NCBI RefSeq assembly: GCF_003259895.1
Contig: NZ_QLME01000023.1
Location: 1 to 51,062, forward strand
Source of the DNA: Halanaerobium saccharolyticum
GTDB lineage: Bacteria > Bacillota > Halanaerobiia > Halanaerobiales > Halanaerobiaceae
DNA length: 51,062 nt
Direction of reading: 5' to 3'
The notes below the pieces were generated by a model. It was not told where the DNA came from, did not search any database, and saw nothing but the letters and a program-made list of their open reading frames with translations. Of this stretch, positions 41,231 to 50,278 are shown in pieces (the first letter of the stretch is position 1; each line of letters starts with the position of its first letter). The translations under genes were made by a program, and so were the position numbers.

Positions 41231-42664
41231 TTACTGTTTTTCAACCTGAACCCAAATCGAATAGCCTTCTCCTGCTGTTCCTCTAACCTTAAAGTTTCCA
41301 TTTCCATTACTATCTGTTTTGACTTTTTCTGTTACATTATTTGTAAAATCATAATAGTAAGTATTTGCCTTGCCTGTATTTATGGCTTTTTCAATAAGAA
41401 CCGTTTTCTCTCGCTGAGTTATCATCATTACCAGTCCACTTCCGGGATGTTTTTCATCACCTGTTCTAATATACGAATATGTTTTTTGATCATTTGTTTC
41501 ACTCTCAAAAGCATCACCATAGGCAAATTTCTTGCGAGCAGAAATTAACTTATCTATTTTATCTTTTAAACCATAATTATAATAATCTTTCCAGAATACA
41601 GTTGGAATTCCATCTCTCCGCATCATAATATATGTATATGCCTGCATTTTTCGATAAACAATAGTCTCTATTCCATATTTATTGGTACTTTCATGATCTG
41701 TATCATGATTTTCTACAAAAGTAACTGCTCTATTTTTATAATCTTTTTGATTGACCAATCCTCTGCCTCCATACCAGCGCATATCAAGGTTGCCTTTCAT
41801 CATTTCTACAAAACTCTGTCTTAAAGGAAAATCAAAGACACAAAGCTTTTTATTATCAACAATGTTTAAATAATCCATTAAAGATTTTGGACTATTAACC
41901 CAGGCTTCACCAATAAAAATTAAATTCTTCTCTGTATCTGCAGTAACTTCCTCAATAAAGTCATGAATCATTTCATTATCAATATGAGTACTGGCATCTA
42001 ATCGAAAACCATCAAAATCCATTTGATTAATTATCCACTTTCCCCAGTTTATCACCTCGGCTTTAATTTCCTGATTATCATAATCTATATCTGCTCCCAT
42101 AAGATAGTCATCTTCGTAAGAATCATCCCACTCTTTACACTGAAAGAGAAATTCTCCTGCCCTTCTGGTTCGCTCGTTCCAATCAACCCCATCAAAATGG
42201 CTCCAGTTAAGTTTTAAATTACTGTATTTATTCCCACGGCCTGGAAAATCAAATTTTGTCCATACTTCGGCCTGGCTTCCGTCTTTTAAAGTCACAGTTT
42301 CTTTATCATCTGCTCCCAGTCGGTGATTTAGGACAGCATCATATATTACTTTTAAGCCTTTACTATGCAAATTGTTGACAACCTTTTCTAATTGTTCTTT
42401 TGTCCCGTATTTAGTTCTTTTATTCCCCTTCTGCTTAAATTCTCCTAAGTCCCAGAGGTCATAAGTGCCATAACCAACATCCTCTATCCCCCCTGCACCT
42501 TTATTAGCAGGCGGAAACCACAGATAATCAAATCCTGCTTCAGCTATTGAATCAGCTCTTTGGTCTATTAAACTCCAGAGATCTTTTTCTTCAGGAAAAT
42601 CCTCTGCATATTTATTACTGTTCATTTCCCAGTAAAAAGTCTGTAAAATAACTGGATTTTCCAC
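41231..42664 (-). CDS. cytoplasmic alpha-amylase (GH13)
   Basis: A 477-aa GH13 enzyme without signal peptide, resembling the AmyS/GH13_5 group that acts on internal alpha-1,4-glucans or maltodextrins. Conserved regions: DAVLNH (I), GFRLDASTH with the nucleophile Asp (II), FIGEAW with the acid/base Glu (III) and FVENHDT (IV). A C-terminal beta-domain follows. The start is the GTG at 42664, eight bases after AGGAGG; the GTG at 42673 overlaps that site. Between 42674 and 42905 I see no gene. Confidence 0.9.
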   Translation of the reverse strand: MENPVILQTFYWEMNSNKYAEDFPEEKDLWSLIDQRADSIAEAGFDYLWFPPANKGAGGIEDVGYGTYDLWDLGEFKQKGNKRTKYGTKEQLEKVVNNLHSKGLKVIYDAVLNHRLGADDKETVTLKDGSQAEVWTKFDFPGRGNKYSNLKLNWSHFDGVDWNERTRRAGEFLFQCKEWDDSYEDDYLMGADIDYDNQEIKAEVINWGKWIINQMDFDGFRLDASTHIDNEMIHDFIEEVTADTEKNLIFIGEAWVNSPKSLMDYLNIVDNKKLCVFDFPLRQSFVEMMKGNLDMRWYGGRGLVNQKDYKNRAVTFVENHDTDHESTNKYGIETIVYRKMQAYTYIMMRRDGIPTVFWKDYYNYGLKDKIDKLISARKKFAYGDAFESETNDQKTYSYIRTGDEKHPGSGLVMMITQREKTVLIEKAINTGKANTYYYDFTNNVTEKVKTDSNGNGNFKVRGTAGEGYSIWVQVEKQ

Positions 42665-42905
42665 ATTGATCACCTCCTCCAGAAGCTTAAAATTTAACTG
42701 GTTTTTAACTTCAATGAATTTCCAATCTTATTTATAGATAAAAATCCTCTCATTTTTTAAAAATAAATACTTTACTATCGCAAACATTTTTTAATTCGTT
42801 TAAGAACTTTTATCCTGAAAGTTCCCATGTTAATCGCAATAAAACGCAAAGCAATCACTACATTATTCTCTACTCATTTTATGAAGGTAATTAAGCTCTA
42901 TATTT

Positions 42906-45317
42906 TTAAATATACTTTTCGATCATCTCAAACAGCTTATCTTTTTTTAGCGGTTTAGTCAGATGGTTATCAAAACCTGCCTGCAGTGCCTGTTTTTTAT
43001 CAGAGTCTAATGCATAAGCAGTTAAAGCAACAACCGGGGTTTTATCCAGCTTATTTCCTTTTTCCCAGTCTCTAATCTGAATAACAGCCTGATAGCCGTT
43101 CATTTCTGGCATCTGAATATCCATTAAAACAAGGTCATAGGTCTTCTTTTTAAATTTATTTACGGCTTCAAGTCCATTTGCAGCCATTTCCAGCAGATAG
43201 TCTTTTTGCTGCAGAAAGGCCTTAATTAAAAACCTATTGTCCGGATTATCTTCTACTACCAGTATTTTTTTATTTTCATTAACTTTTAAATCAGCTAAAT
43301 TTTCTTCAAATTGCAGGCTGCTGAGCTTAGTGTTCTCGGATTCCTCATTTTTAATTCGCCCAACCGCTGTTTCAAGCAGAGAAAATAATTCGTTTTTCCG
43401 GATTGGCTTCATCATATAATCATCAAAAAAGGCTTTGTGGGTTCTCAAATATTTGTTTTCAAAATCAGAAGATAAGATAATAATCTGCAGTTTTTTAATC
43501 TTAAAATTTTCTCTTATTTCACGAGCGGTTTCGAGACCATTTTTTTCTGGCATAAAATTATCCATTAAAATAATTTGATATGGTTCTCCGGCTTCAACAC
43601 TCTTTTTAACAGCTTCCAGAGCTTCCCGGCCGGAGTTAGCTGTATCAACTGCAGCTCCTTTATCTGTTAGTATTTCTTTTAAAATAAAGATGTTAGTTGA
43701 ATTGTCATCTACAGCTAGAATTTTAAATTGACTGAACTGCAAAAGCTCGTTATCCGGTTCTGAATTATTAATTACTGTTGTTTCCAGGGGCAGAGAAAAA
43801 TAAAAAGTACTGCCCAGGCCAGGTTGGCTCTGGAGCCAGATTTTGCCCCCCATTAATTCCACCAGTTTCTTTGAGATACTGAGGCCGAGACCTGTACCAC
43901 CATATTTGCGGGTGCTGGAAGCATCAGCCTGGGTAAAACTGTTAAATATATATTTATGCTTAGACTCAGCTATTCCAATCCCTGTATCTTTAACTGCAAA
44001 GATAACTCTGTCTTTACCGGGATTAGAATTATCAACTTTAACATCTAAAAAAACCTGTCCCTTTTCTGTAAATTTAACGGCATTCCCCATTAAATTCATT
44101 AAAACCTGTCTTAAACGCTCTGGATCACCAATTACACATTTTGGTACCTCAGAGGCTATTCTTAATGGCATCTCCAAATTTTTATTGTAGGCTCTAACTG
44201 AAATCATCTCTGCAATATTCTCAACTACCTTTGTTAAATTAAATCTTTTTTGCTCCAGCTCAACTTTGCCCGCTTCTATTTTTGAAAGATCAAGAATATC
44301 ATTTATCAAGCTCAGCAGACTCTCACCTGCATTCTGGAAAATATCAACATACTTTGACTGCTGTTCATTTAAATCAGTATCCTGCAGCAGTTCTGCCATT
44401 CCAATTATCGAATTCATAGGGGTTCGAATCTCATGACTCATAGTTGACAGAAATTCTGATTTAGCTCTAGAAGCTTCCTGTGCTTTATCACGAGCCTGCT
44501 CTAGTTCAATGTTTTTTAGCTTTAATTCTTTTGAATAATCCTCAAGTTTGTTTAAAGCTTTTTCTTTTTCACTAATATCATAATTAACACCAATAACCTC
44601 TACTGTGTTGCCCATATTATCTAAAACAGGTTTTCCAAAAGCTTTAATGTATTTTATCTTACCAGAACTGGTTTTGATTCTAAATTCAGCCTCAAAGATT
44701 TTCTTTTTGGCTACTGACTCTTTAAACTTCTCAGTTGCTTCTTCCCTGTCTTCATAATAAATATGTTTTGTCAAACTCTGATAACTATACTGGGAGTCAC
44801 TTTCAATCTCATAAATCTTATGCATATATTTATCCCAGATAAATCTATCAGCTGCTAAGTCTAACTTCCAGACACCTATCCCGGCAGCACTGGTGGCCAT
44901 CTTATATCTCCTGCTTAACTCTTTCTTTTCTTCTTCTAACTTCTTTTGTTTTGATATATTGCGGGAACTGCCTACAATATGGGTTACTTCTCCATCTTTT
45001 AAAACAGGACTTAACTTAGTGGACCAGACTTTTTTACCTCCGGGAAGGTCGAGAGTTTCCTCGTAAGTAATTGTCTCTTTTTGCTGCAGACATTTTTGAT
45101 AATGAGCCTCTACCTCACTACCTAATTCTGCTCCCAGAATTTCCACCGGTGTTTTCCCGGCAATATCTTCAGTCTTTAATCCGGTCAGGTTTTCATGAGT
45201 AGGATTTAATTTAAGAAAGCGAAAATCTTTATTCTCATCTACTTCTATAATAAAAAGTGCATCCTGAGTGTTGTTAAATACGATTTCATATTCCTTTTCT
45301 AAATTTAAATTGTGCAT
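42906..45317 (-). CDS. hybrid sensor histidine kinase (PAS-PAS-HisKA-HATPase-REC-REC)
   Basis: An 803-aa soluble hybrid kinase: PAS at about 8-125 and 140-252, coiled linker 252-285, HisKA with His295 in [10 protein letters not shown], HATPase_c with [17 protein letters not shown] and [10 protein letters not shown], and two receivers (about 531-650, Asp586; 684-803, Asp733). There are no membrane segments, so it senses a cytoplasmic cue through PAS. It ends an operon containing an Hpt protein, a receiver-GGDEF protein and a polysaccharide synthase, which together make a phosphorelay. GGGGGG precedes the ATG. Confidence 0.93.
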   Translation of the reverse strand: MHNLNLEKEYEIVFNNTQDALFIIEVDENKDFRFLKLNPTHENLTGLKTEDIAGKTPVEILGAELGSEVEAHYQKCLQQKETITYEETLDLPGGKKVWSTKLSPVLKDGEVTHIVGSSRNISKQKKLEEEKKELSRRYKMATSAAGIGVWKLDLAADRFIWDKYMHKIYEIESDSQYSYQSLTKHIYYEDREEATEKFKESVAKKKIFEAEFRIKTSSGKIKYIKAFGKPVLDNMGNTVEVIGVNYDISEKEKALNKLEDYSKELKLKNIELEQARDKAQEASRAKSEFLSTMSHEIRTPMNSIIGMAELLQDTDLNEQQSKYVDIFQNAGESLLSLINDILDLSKIEAGKVELEQKRFNLTKVVENIAEMISVRAYNKNLEMPLRIASEVPKCVIGDPERLRQVLMNLMGNAVKFTEKGQVFLDVKVDNSNPGKDRVIFAVKDTGIGIAESKHKYIFNSFTQADASSTRKYGGTGLGLSISKKLVELMGGKIWLQSQPGLGSTFYFSLPLETTVINNSEPDNELLQFSQFKILAVDDNSTNIFILKEILTDKGAAVDTANSGREALEAVKKSVEAGEPYQIILMDNFMPEKNGLETAREIRENFKIKKLQIIILSSDFENKYLRTHKAFFDDYMMKPIRKNELFSLLETAVGRIKNEESENTKLSSLQFEENLADLKVNENKKILVVEDNPDNRFLIKAFLQQKDYLLEMAANGLEAVNKFKKKTYDLVLMDIQMPEMNGYQAVIQIRDWEKGNKLDKTPVVALTAYALDSDKKQALQAGFDNHLTKPLKKDKLFEMIEKYI

Positions 45318-45332
45318 CTGATCCCCCCCTTT

Positions 45333-45638
45333 TTATTCTTTCTGATAGATAATTTCTAGATTATCTAGATAATTCCTCAATTCATCGATTAAATTTTTAA
45401 TCTCCTCTTTATTTTTCAATTCAGCATTTTTCTCAATCTGGCTTCCAATTTCTGTGAGATAATCAAAACCGTAGCCACCGCCAGAGCCCTTCATACTGTG
45501 GCCGATAATTCTAATCTGATCAAACTCTGATTCCTGCAGCAATTTTTCTAATCTCTGTCTATCTTCTTCGCGGTTTTCCAGAAACTGCGGGATTAGAAAT
45601 TCAAGATCCGGGTCAATGTAAACTATATTTTTTGACAT
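45333..45638 (-). CDS. histidine phosphotransfer (Hpt) domain protein
   Basis: A 101-aa four-helix Hpt protein. The phosphorylatable His47 sits in the motif GHSMKGSGGGYGFD. It probably relays phosphate between the hybrid kinase encoded 15 bp downstream and the receivers encoded upstream in the same operon. AGGGGA lies before the ATG. Confidence 0.9.
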   Translation of the reverse strand: MSKNIVYIDPDLEFLIPQFLENREEDRQRLEKLLQESEFDQIRIIGHSMKGSGGGYGFDYLTEIGSQIEKNAELKNKEEIKNLIDELRNYLDNLEIIYQKE

Positions 45639-45690
45639 TTTAACATCCCCTACTTTGCCTCATTTTTTATTTTGAATTAATTTTAACTTT

Positions 45691-46689
45691 TTATTCAAAA
45701 TTTTTATATACAATCTGATTTTTACCGTTTTCTTTAGCCTGATACAGAGCCTGATCTGCCTGTTCAATCAAAGAACGGATTAAATGCTGATCAATTTCTT
45801 TTTCCGCTTTAATACTGCTGACTCCCAGACTGACAGTAACATACTCAGAAGTATTAGAATTTTTATGTTCAATTTTTAAATCCATAATCCCTTTTCTAAT
45901 ATCTTCGGCAATTTTCAGTGCCCCATCTTTAGCTGTATCCGGAAGAATAACAGCAAATTCCTCTCCACCATAACGGGCAGCAAAATCAGCTGCTCTTTTA
46001 GTTTTTTTATCTAAAACAGAGGCTACCTCTTTTAAACATTGATCACCCTGCTGATGTCCATAGGTATCATTATATTCTTTAAAGTTATCAATATCGATCA
46101 TAATTAAAGACAAATCATTATTTTTTCTTCTAGCTCTTTTCAATTCTTTTTTGATAGTTTTATCAAATAAACGCCTGTTGGAAATTCCAGTTAAGCCATC
46201 TACTAGAGCCATCTTTTCCAGTTTTTGATTTGCTTTTTTCAGTTCTTCTGATAATTTAAGCAATTCTTTTTCTCTTGCAATTCTTGCCTTAGTTTCTTTT
46301 CTCAGTATGATTGCAGAATTAATCCTGGCCATAAATTCTATCTTTTTTATCGGTTTTTTTAAATAATCCATTGCGCCTGCTGCAAAAGCGTCTTTTAAAT
46401 ATCCCGATTCTTTTTGGGCAGTTATCATAATAATTGGAACTTCCTGATAGGCAGGATTACTTTTTATTTTTTTACAGATTTTTATTCCATTTTCTTCTCC
46501 CAGAATTATATCTAAAATTATAAGATCAACACTGGGATCAGTTTTTAAATCATTAAGATTTAATAACTGATAGGTTTTTTGAGCCGTATCTGTAAAATGA
46601 ATTTGCTCAACTTCCAGCCTTTTTAAATAATTTTCCAGCAGTTTTCTCATATCTCTGTCATCATCAACAACTAAAATGTTTATTTTCAT
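45691..46689 (-). CDS. response regulator with diguanylate cyclase output (REC-GGDEF)
   Basis: A 332-aa PleD-like regulator: receiver 1-125 (VVDDD, Asp60, Lys112 in KKP), coiled linker 130-160, GGDEF 162-332. The cyclase looks active: DIDNFKEYND, GHQQGD and GGEEF (241-245). A product-inhibition I-site RxxD (R232-D235) sits five residues before GGEEF. It would make c-di-GMP on phosphorylation. It lies 36 bp downstream of the GT2 synthase gene, and c-di-GMP commonly activates such synthases. The ATG at 46689 follows GAAAAGG. Confidence 0.93.
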   Translation of the reverse strand: MKINILVVDDDRDMRKLLENYLKRLEVEQIHFTDTAQKTYQLLNLNDLKTDPSVDLIILDIILGEENGIKICKKIKSNPAYQEVPIIMITAQKESGYLKDAFAAGAMDYLKKPIKKIEFMARINSAIILRKETKARIAREKELLKLSEELKKANQKLEKMALVDGLTGISNRRLFDKTIKKELKRARRKNNDLSLIMIDIDNFKEYNDTYGHQQGDQCLKEVASVLDKKTKRAADFAARYGGEEFAVILPDTAKDGALKIAEDIRKGIMDLKIEHKNSNTSEYVTVSLGVSSIKAEKEIDQHLIRSLIEQADQALYQAKENGKNQIVYKNFE

Positions 46690-46725
46690 CACCTTTTCTT
46701 CAAATTTTAAACAAGCTTAATTATA

Positions 46726-48123
46726 TTAAAAATTCTTTCGTTTTTGTGTTCCCCAGCTTTCTTTCTTTAAAATAAGATCAATTATCCCCCGCAGACGCCA
46801 GTAAGTATGCAGCTGTTTATAGCCCAGATTTTCTAAAAAAGCATATAAAATCAAACTCAGCTTATCACTTAATTTATTATATTTATGAAAAGTCATCTCT
46901 TCAAAAAGCAGAGAAATTATAGATAATAAAATCCCCATTAGAACAGCAGTGATAAAAAAGAGTACTGCCACCGGGGTTATCGCTGACTGCAGAAAGATAG
47001 TTAAAATTATTGCCAGATAACCAAGTGTTTCGATTACGGGACCTAAAAACTCTACAAAAAAATAAAAGGGATAGGTAAATAGGCCAAGCAGTCCATAATC
47101 CTTATTAAAAAATATTTCTTTATTCATCAACAAACTCTGTCCCAGTCCCCGCTGCCATCTTCGGCGCTGATTAGAAAGAGTCTTAATATCCTCTGGCACC
47201 TGAGTCCAGCAGACTGGATCCGGAAAGAAAACAACTCTGTATTCGCGACTTGATTTTTTCATCATTCTATTTAACTTAAGTACTAACTCCATATCTTCTC
47301 CCACTGTGTCTGTACTGTATCCTCCAACTTCAATTAAATGTTTTCGCTTAAAAACACCGAAAGCACCAGAAATAATGAGCAAACTGTTTAAAGCAGCCCA
47401 GCCAACTCGACCAAATAAAAAGGCCCGCAGATATTCTAAAACCTGCATTCTAACCAGTGGTTTTTTGGCAAGTCTCACTTTTGTAACCTGACCACCTCTG
47501 ATCTCACAGTCATTGGCAACTCTGATGGTTCCTCCTGCAGCAATTACCCGCCAATCTTTGGCAAAAGGTTCTACAATTTTTAAAAGGGCATGGTCATCAA
47601 TTAAAGAATCTGCGTCTACATTACAGACAAGCGGAAACTGCGCTATATTGATTCCTGCATTTAAAGCATCAGCTTTCCCACCATTTTCTTTATCTACAAC
47701 CACCAGATTAGGATAATCAGTTGAGTCATAAACCTCTTTTACCGGCAGAGTTTCTAAATCTTTTCTATAACTCCGGCTTGAAATAACTAAATTAAATTTA
47801 TCTTTTAATTCTTCGATAGTAGCATCTTTTGATCCATCATTAACAACCACAACTTCATATTCAGGATACTGCAGTGAAAGAATAGAAGTTATATTATCTA
47901 CAACAGTTAACTCCTCGTTATAAGCGGGAATAATAATCGAAACAGGTTTATAAAATTCACTCTGAAACTTATTTTCAAACTCTACTGTCTCTCTTGCACT
48001 CCAGTACTTTCTGATTGAAAAAAATGCTTTAACATTCAAAAATAAATAAGTTCCATTAACCAGGAAGAAATATATAACAGCAAAATAATCAAATACCAGT
48101 AAAAAATAATAAAAATTATCCAT
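46726..48123 (-). CDS. processive family-2 glycosyltransferase (PgaC/BcsA-like polysaccharide synthase)
   Basis: A 465-aa membrane glycosyltransferase. An N-terminal hydrophobic segment (about 5-28) is followed by the GT2 core: SIIPAYNEE, VVNDGSKD, DADSLID (DxD-type), EDMEL and the processive motif QRRRW. Three or four C-terminal membrane helices follow. These are marks of synthases of cell-surface beta-glycans. No PilZ domain is present. The ATG at 48123 follows GGTGAGG and overlaps the HEAT-gene stop by eight bases (ATGgaTAA). Confidence 0.9.
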   Translation of the reverse strand: MDNFYYFLLVFDYFAVIYFFLVNGTYLFLNVKAFFSIRKYWSARETVEFENKFQSEFYKPVSIIIPAYNEELTVVDNITSILSLQYPEYEVVVVNDGSKDATIEELKDKFNLVISSRSYRKDLETLPVKEVYDSTDYPNLVVVDKENGGKADALNAGINIAQFPLVCNVDADSLIDDHALLKIVEPFAKDWRVIAAGGTIRVANDCEIRGGQVTKVRLAKKPLVRMQVLEYLRAFLFGRVGWAALNSLLIISGAFGVFKRKHLIEVGGYSTDTVGEDMELVLKLNRMMKKSSREYRVVFFPDPVCWTQVPEDIKTLSNQRRRWQRGLGQSLLMNKEIFFNKDYGLLGLFTYPFYFFVEFLGPVIETLGYLAIILTIFLQSAITPVAVLFFITAVLMGILLSIISLLFEEMTFHKYNKLSDKLSLILYAFLENLGYKQLHTYWRLRGIIDLILKKESWGTQKRKNF

Positions 48124-48709
48124 TATATGCCTCACCAACTTTCAAATCTCCAGCCTGATCCAGAATATATTTTCCCATCTCATAACCCGGTTCTTTATTT
48201 TTAATAATTTCAATTAAAAGATCTTCTTTACCCAGCTCAAAAATAGCCTGAGCCGAATAATAGCGGACCCACCAGTTTTGATCACTGAGTAATTTTTTTA
48301 AGTCAGGAAGATAATTGCTGTCCTTAATCTCTGCTAAATAATGAGCAGCCTGACTTCTTACCACCCAACTTTTATGGTTTAAAAAAGGTACTAAGTCTTT
48401 ATCAATCGGGTATTCTATTTTTGCAAGAGCTTTAAAGATATGAATCAATACCTCTTCATTATAATCTTCATTTAAAGTAGAAACCATAATTTCTACTCCC
48501 GGTATAAAGCGGAAGTATCCAAAAATATCAAAAAACAGAGACAGGCTCTGATATTCAGGGACTTCTAAAATTTCTTCTAAGTTGTTTTCTTTCCTGAAAT
48601 TTTTTTCTAAAAAATCTTTAATCTGATAACAGCTCTCTTCTCCAAAGCGAATTAAGATTTCTGATAAGCCTTCAAAAGTAAAGCTGCTTTCGTTTAAAAC
48701 TATTTTCAA
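48116..48709 (-). CDS. HEAT-repeat protein, C-terminal part of a split gene
   Basis: A 197-aa stretch of HEAT repeats (KALAKIEYPIDKDLVPFL; VVRSQAAHYLAEI; WVRYYSAQAIFELG), a protein-interaction scaffold. Its only start is a TTG at 48709 that overlaps the stop of the preceding ORF (TTGA) and has no Shine-Dalgarno site. Adding one base to an 8-T run on the minus strand would fuse it in frame to the membrane-anchored N-terminal ORF. It is therefore likely the C-terminal half of one protein. It is translationally coupled to the GT2 gene. Confidence 0.75.
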   Translation of the reverse strand: MKIVLNESSFTFEGLSEILIRFGEESCYQIKDFLEKNFRKENNLEEILEVPEYQSLSLFFDIFGYFRFIPGVEIMVSTLNEDYNEEVLIHIFKALAKIEYPIDKDLVPFLNHKSWVVRSQAAHYLAEIKDSNYLPDLKKLLSDQNWWVRYYSAQAIFELGKEDLLIEIIKNKEPGYEMGKYILDQAGDLKVGEAYNG

Positions 48710-49206
48710 GACCGGAAAAAAAATTCCTGTTCCCCGATGTCAGCAATTGCCCAGATACTGGCAGTCATAAGACTTTTATCTTCAGAATTTAAATAATCCT
48801 TTAATAACGGCAGTGCTCTTTTTTCTCTAACCTTACCCAAAAAAGCTGCTGCTTTTATTTTTTCTTCCCGATTTCCTTTTTTAAGTTTTAATAAAAAGAA
48901 ATCAATCATCTTATTCTTTTGAACCAGCTGCCTTAATTTTTCAAAATCATCTCCTCTTAAATTTTTTAGATATGGTTTCAAAAAATCATATAAATAAAAA
49001 TAACTATCATTCATTACAGCTGCTGTTTTTTCCAGACTTAAGTCATCATTAAGATACTGAAACAAAATTTCTTCCCACTCTTTTTTTTTCTGCTCAAAAA
49101 TCCTATTTCTTCTTTTATACTGCAGATGGTAAATAATTATAATTAAAATGATTAAGAGAATGAAGATAATTAGACCGCCCGCAAGATAATATAAATAGTT
49201 CAACAT
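48706..49206 (-). CDS. membrane-anchored HEAT-repeat protein, N-terminal part of a split gene
   Basis: A 166-aa protein with an N-terminal membrane helix (about 5-28, LAGGLIIFILLIILIIIIYH), a coiled stretch and a HEAT repeat (ALPLLKDYLNSEDKSLMTASIWAIADIG). It stops four residues after the 8-T run at 48716-48723. The following ORF carries on the HEAT repeats in the next frame. ATG at 49206 is preceded by GGGTGA. In a single product the helix would anchor the HEAT scaffold beside the membrane synthase. Confidence 0.75.
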   Translation of the reverse strand: MLNYLYYLAGGLIIFILLIILIIIIYHLQYKRRNRIFEQKKKEWEEILFQYLNDDLSLEKTAAVMNDSYFYLYDFLKPYLKNLRGDDFEKLRQLVQKNKMIDFFLLKLKKGNREEKIKAAAFLGKVREKRALPLLKDYLNSEDKSLMTASIWAIADIGEQEFFFRS

Positions 49207-49208
49207 GG

Positions 49209-49583
49209 TCAATCACCCAGCATTTTCTTAACCCTCAGCAGCAGCTCATCCGGACGAAATGGTTTGGTTAGGTACTCATCAGCACCGGCACTTAAAGCCT
49301 TAAGAATATCTTCTTCCTGACTTTTAGCTGAAAGCACTAATATAGGCAGCTTAATCTCTGCTTTCCTAATCCTTTTTAAAACCTGCATTCCATCTAAAAC
49401 AGGCAGCATTAGATCAAGAACTAAAGCATCATAACTATCAGACTTTATTTCTGCTAAGACTTTGTCTCCTGCTTCAATAACTTTAATTTCATAATCTTCT
49501 TTTTCAAATTTATAGGCTATCAATCTCGAAATAGAGGCATCATCTTCAGCAATTAAAATTTTATTCATCTTCTCAGCATCCAT
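49209..49583 (-). CDS. single-domain response regulator
   Basis: A 124-aa receiver without output domain: AEDDASIS acidic pocket, phospho-Asp in LVLDLMLP, Thr/Ser switch in VLSAKS and Lys in TKPF. ATG at 49583 follows GGTGAG; a later ATG at 49568 would also give a complete receiver. It stands next to HEAT-repeat and beta-barrel genes and may modulate the synthase by protein contact, receiving phosphate through the Hpt. Confidence 0.88.
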   Translation of the reverse strand: MDAEKMNKILIAEDDASISRLIAYKFEKEDYEIKVIEAGDKVLAEIKSDSYDALVLDLMLPVLDGMQVLKRIRKAEIKLPILVLSAKSQEEDILKALSAGADEYLTKPFRPDELLLRVKKMLGD

Positions 49584-49603
49584 CTTACTCACCACCAGCT
49601 TTC

Positions 49604-50278
49604 TTATTTTAAATCCATTTTAAAGTCTAAATTAGATGTTTTTTGATCATTAAACCATAAATTTAAACTGCTCAAATCAAATTTATCCCCAGCAAACAGA
49701 TTGGAAAACTCAAATCCTACTTTAAAAACATACTCTCCTCCCTGATAGTGGCTTAAAGCTAGATTTAGCAGGTAGCCATCCCTGGGATAATATAAATCAA
49801 GGTGCTGCGAAAAATCTGCTGTCCAGCCATCAGAATAACGCCGGGAAGTATTTTTTAAAACCATAATAGTTTGCTCAAATTGATGTTCATATTCTAACTC
49901 CAGTGTTTGATATTCCGGATTCAGATTATCTTCAACGAAATTATAATTAACTCCCCACCGGTTTCTAGGATTGATTAAATAGTTAAAATTATTATTCAAC
50001 TCATATTTATCTCTGCTGCCACCATCATAGTAAACAAATTCTGAACTCAAAGAGGTTTTATCAGGAATAATAGGTTGGTATATCTCTATTTCTGATCTGA
50101 AAATAAAATTCGTTTCGTCAGCAAAATAATTGGCACCGGCTGAGGTATCTAGATTAAGACCATCAGTCAATGGTTTTTCAAAACCAATTCTTAATTCCAG
50201 ATCTTCTTTTTCAGCCTCAGAATAAACAGCGCGTCCTTCGAGATAAAAGGCCAGTTTAAGTTTATTGTTAATTCTTTT
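49604..50278 (-). pseudogene. outer-membrane beta-barrel-like protein, 5' end removed by ISL3 insertion
   Basis: About 220 codons rich in alternating, aromatic-ending beta-strands (LKLAFYLEGRAVYS, SSEFVYYDGG, WGVNYNFVEDNL, LELEYEHQFEQT, VFKVGFEFSNLF), characteristic of an outer-membrane barrel such as the YaiO type found with polysaccharide operons. The frame is open upstream to a stop formed at the insertion boundary near 50289. The N-terminus, including any signal peptide, is missing because an ISL3-family end begins at 50279. It was probably the first exporter gene of the GT2 operon and is now broken. Confidence 0.68.

Noticed and set aside
42674-42905. Catabolite-repression (cre) site upstream of the amylase
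   Set aside because: A loose TGnnnnCGnnnnnA match exists, but it departs from the cre consensus at too many positions to claim.
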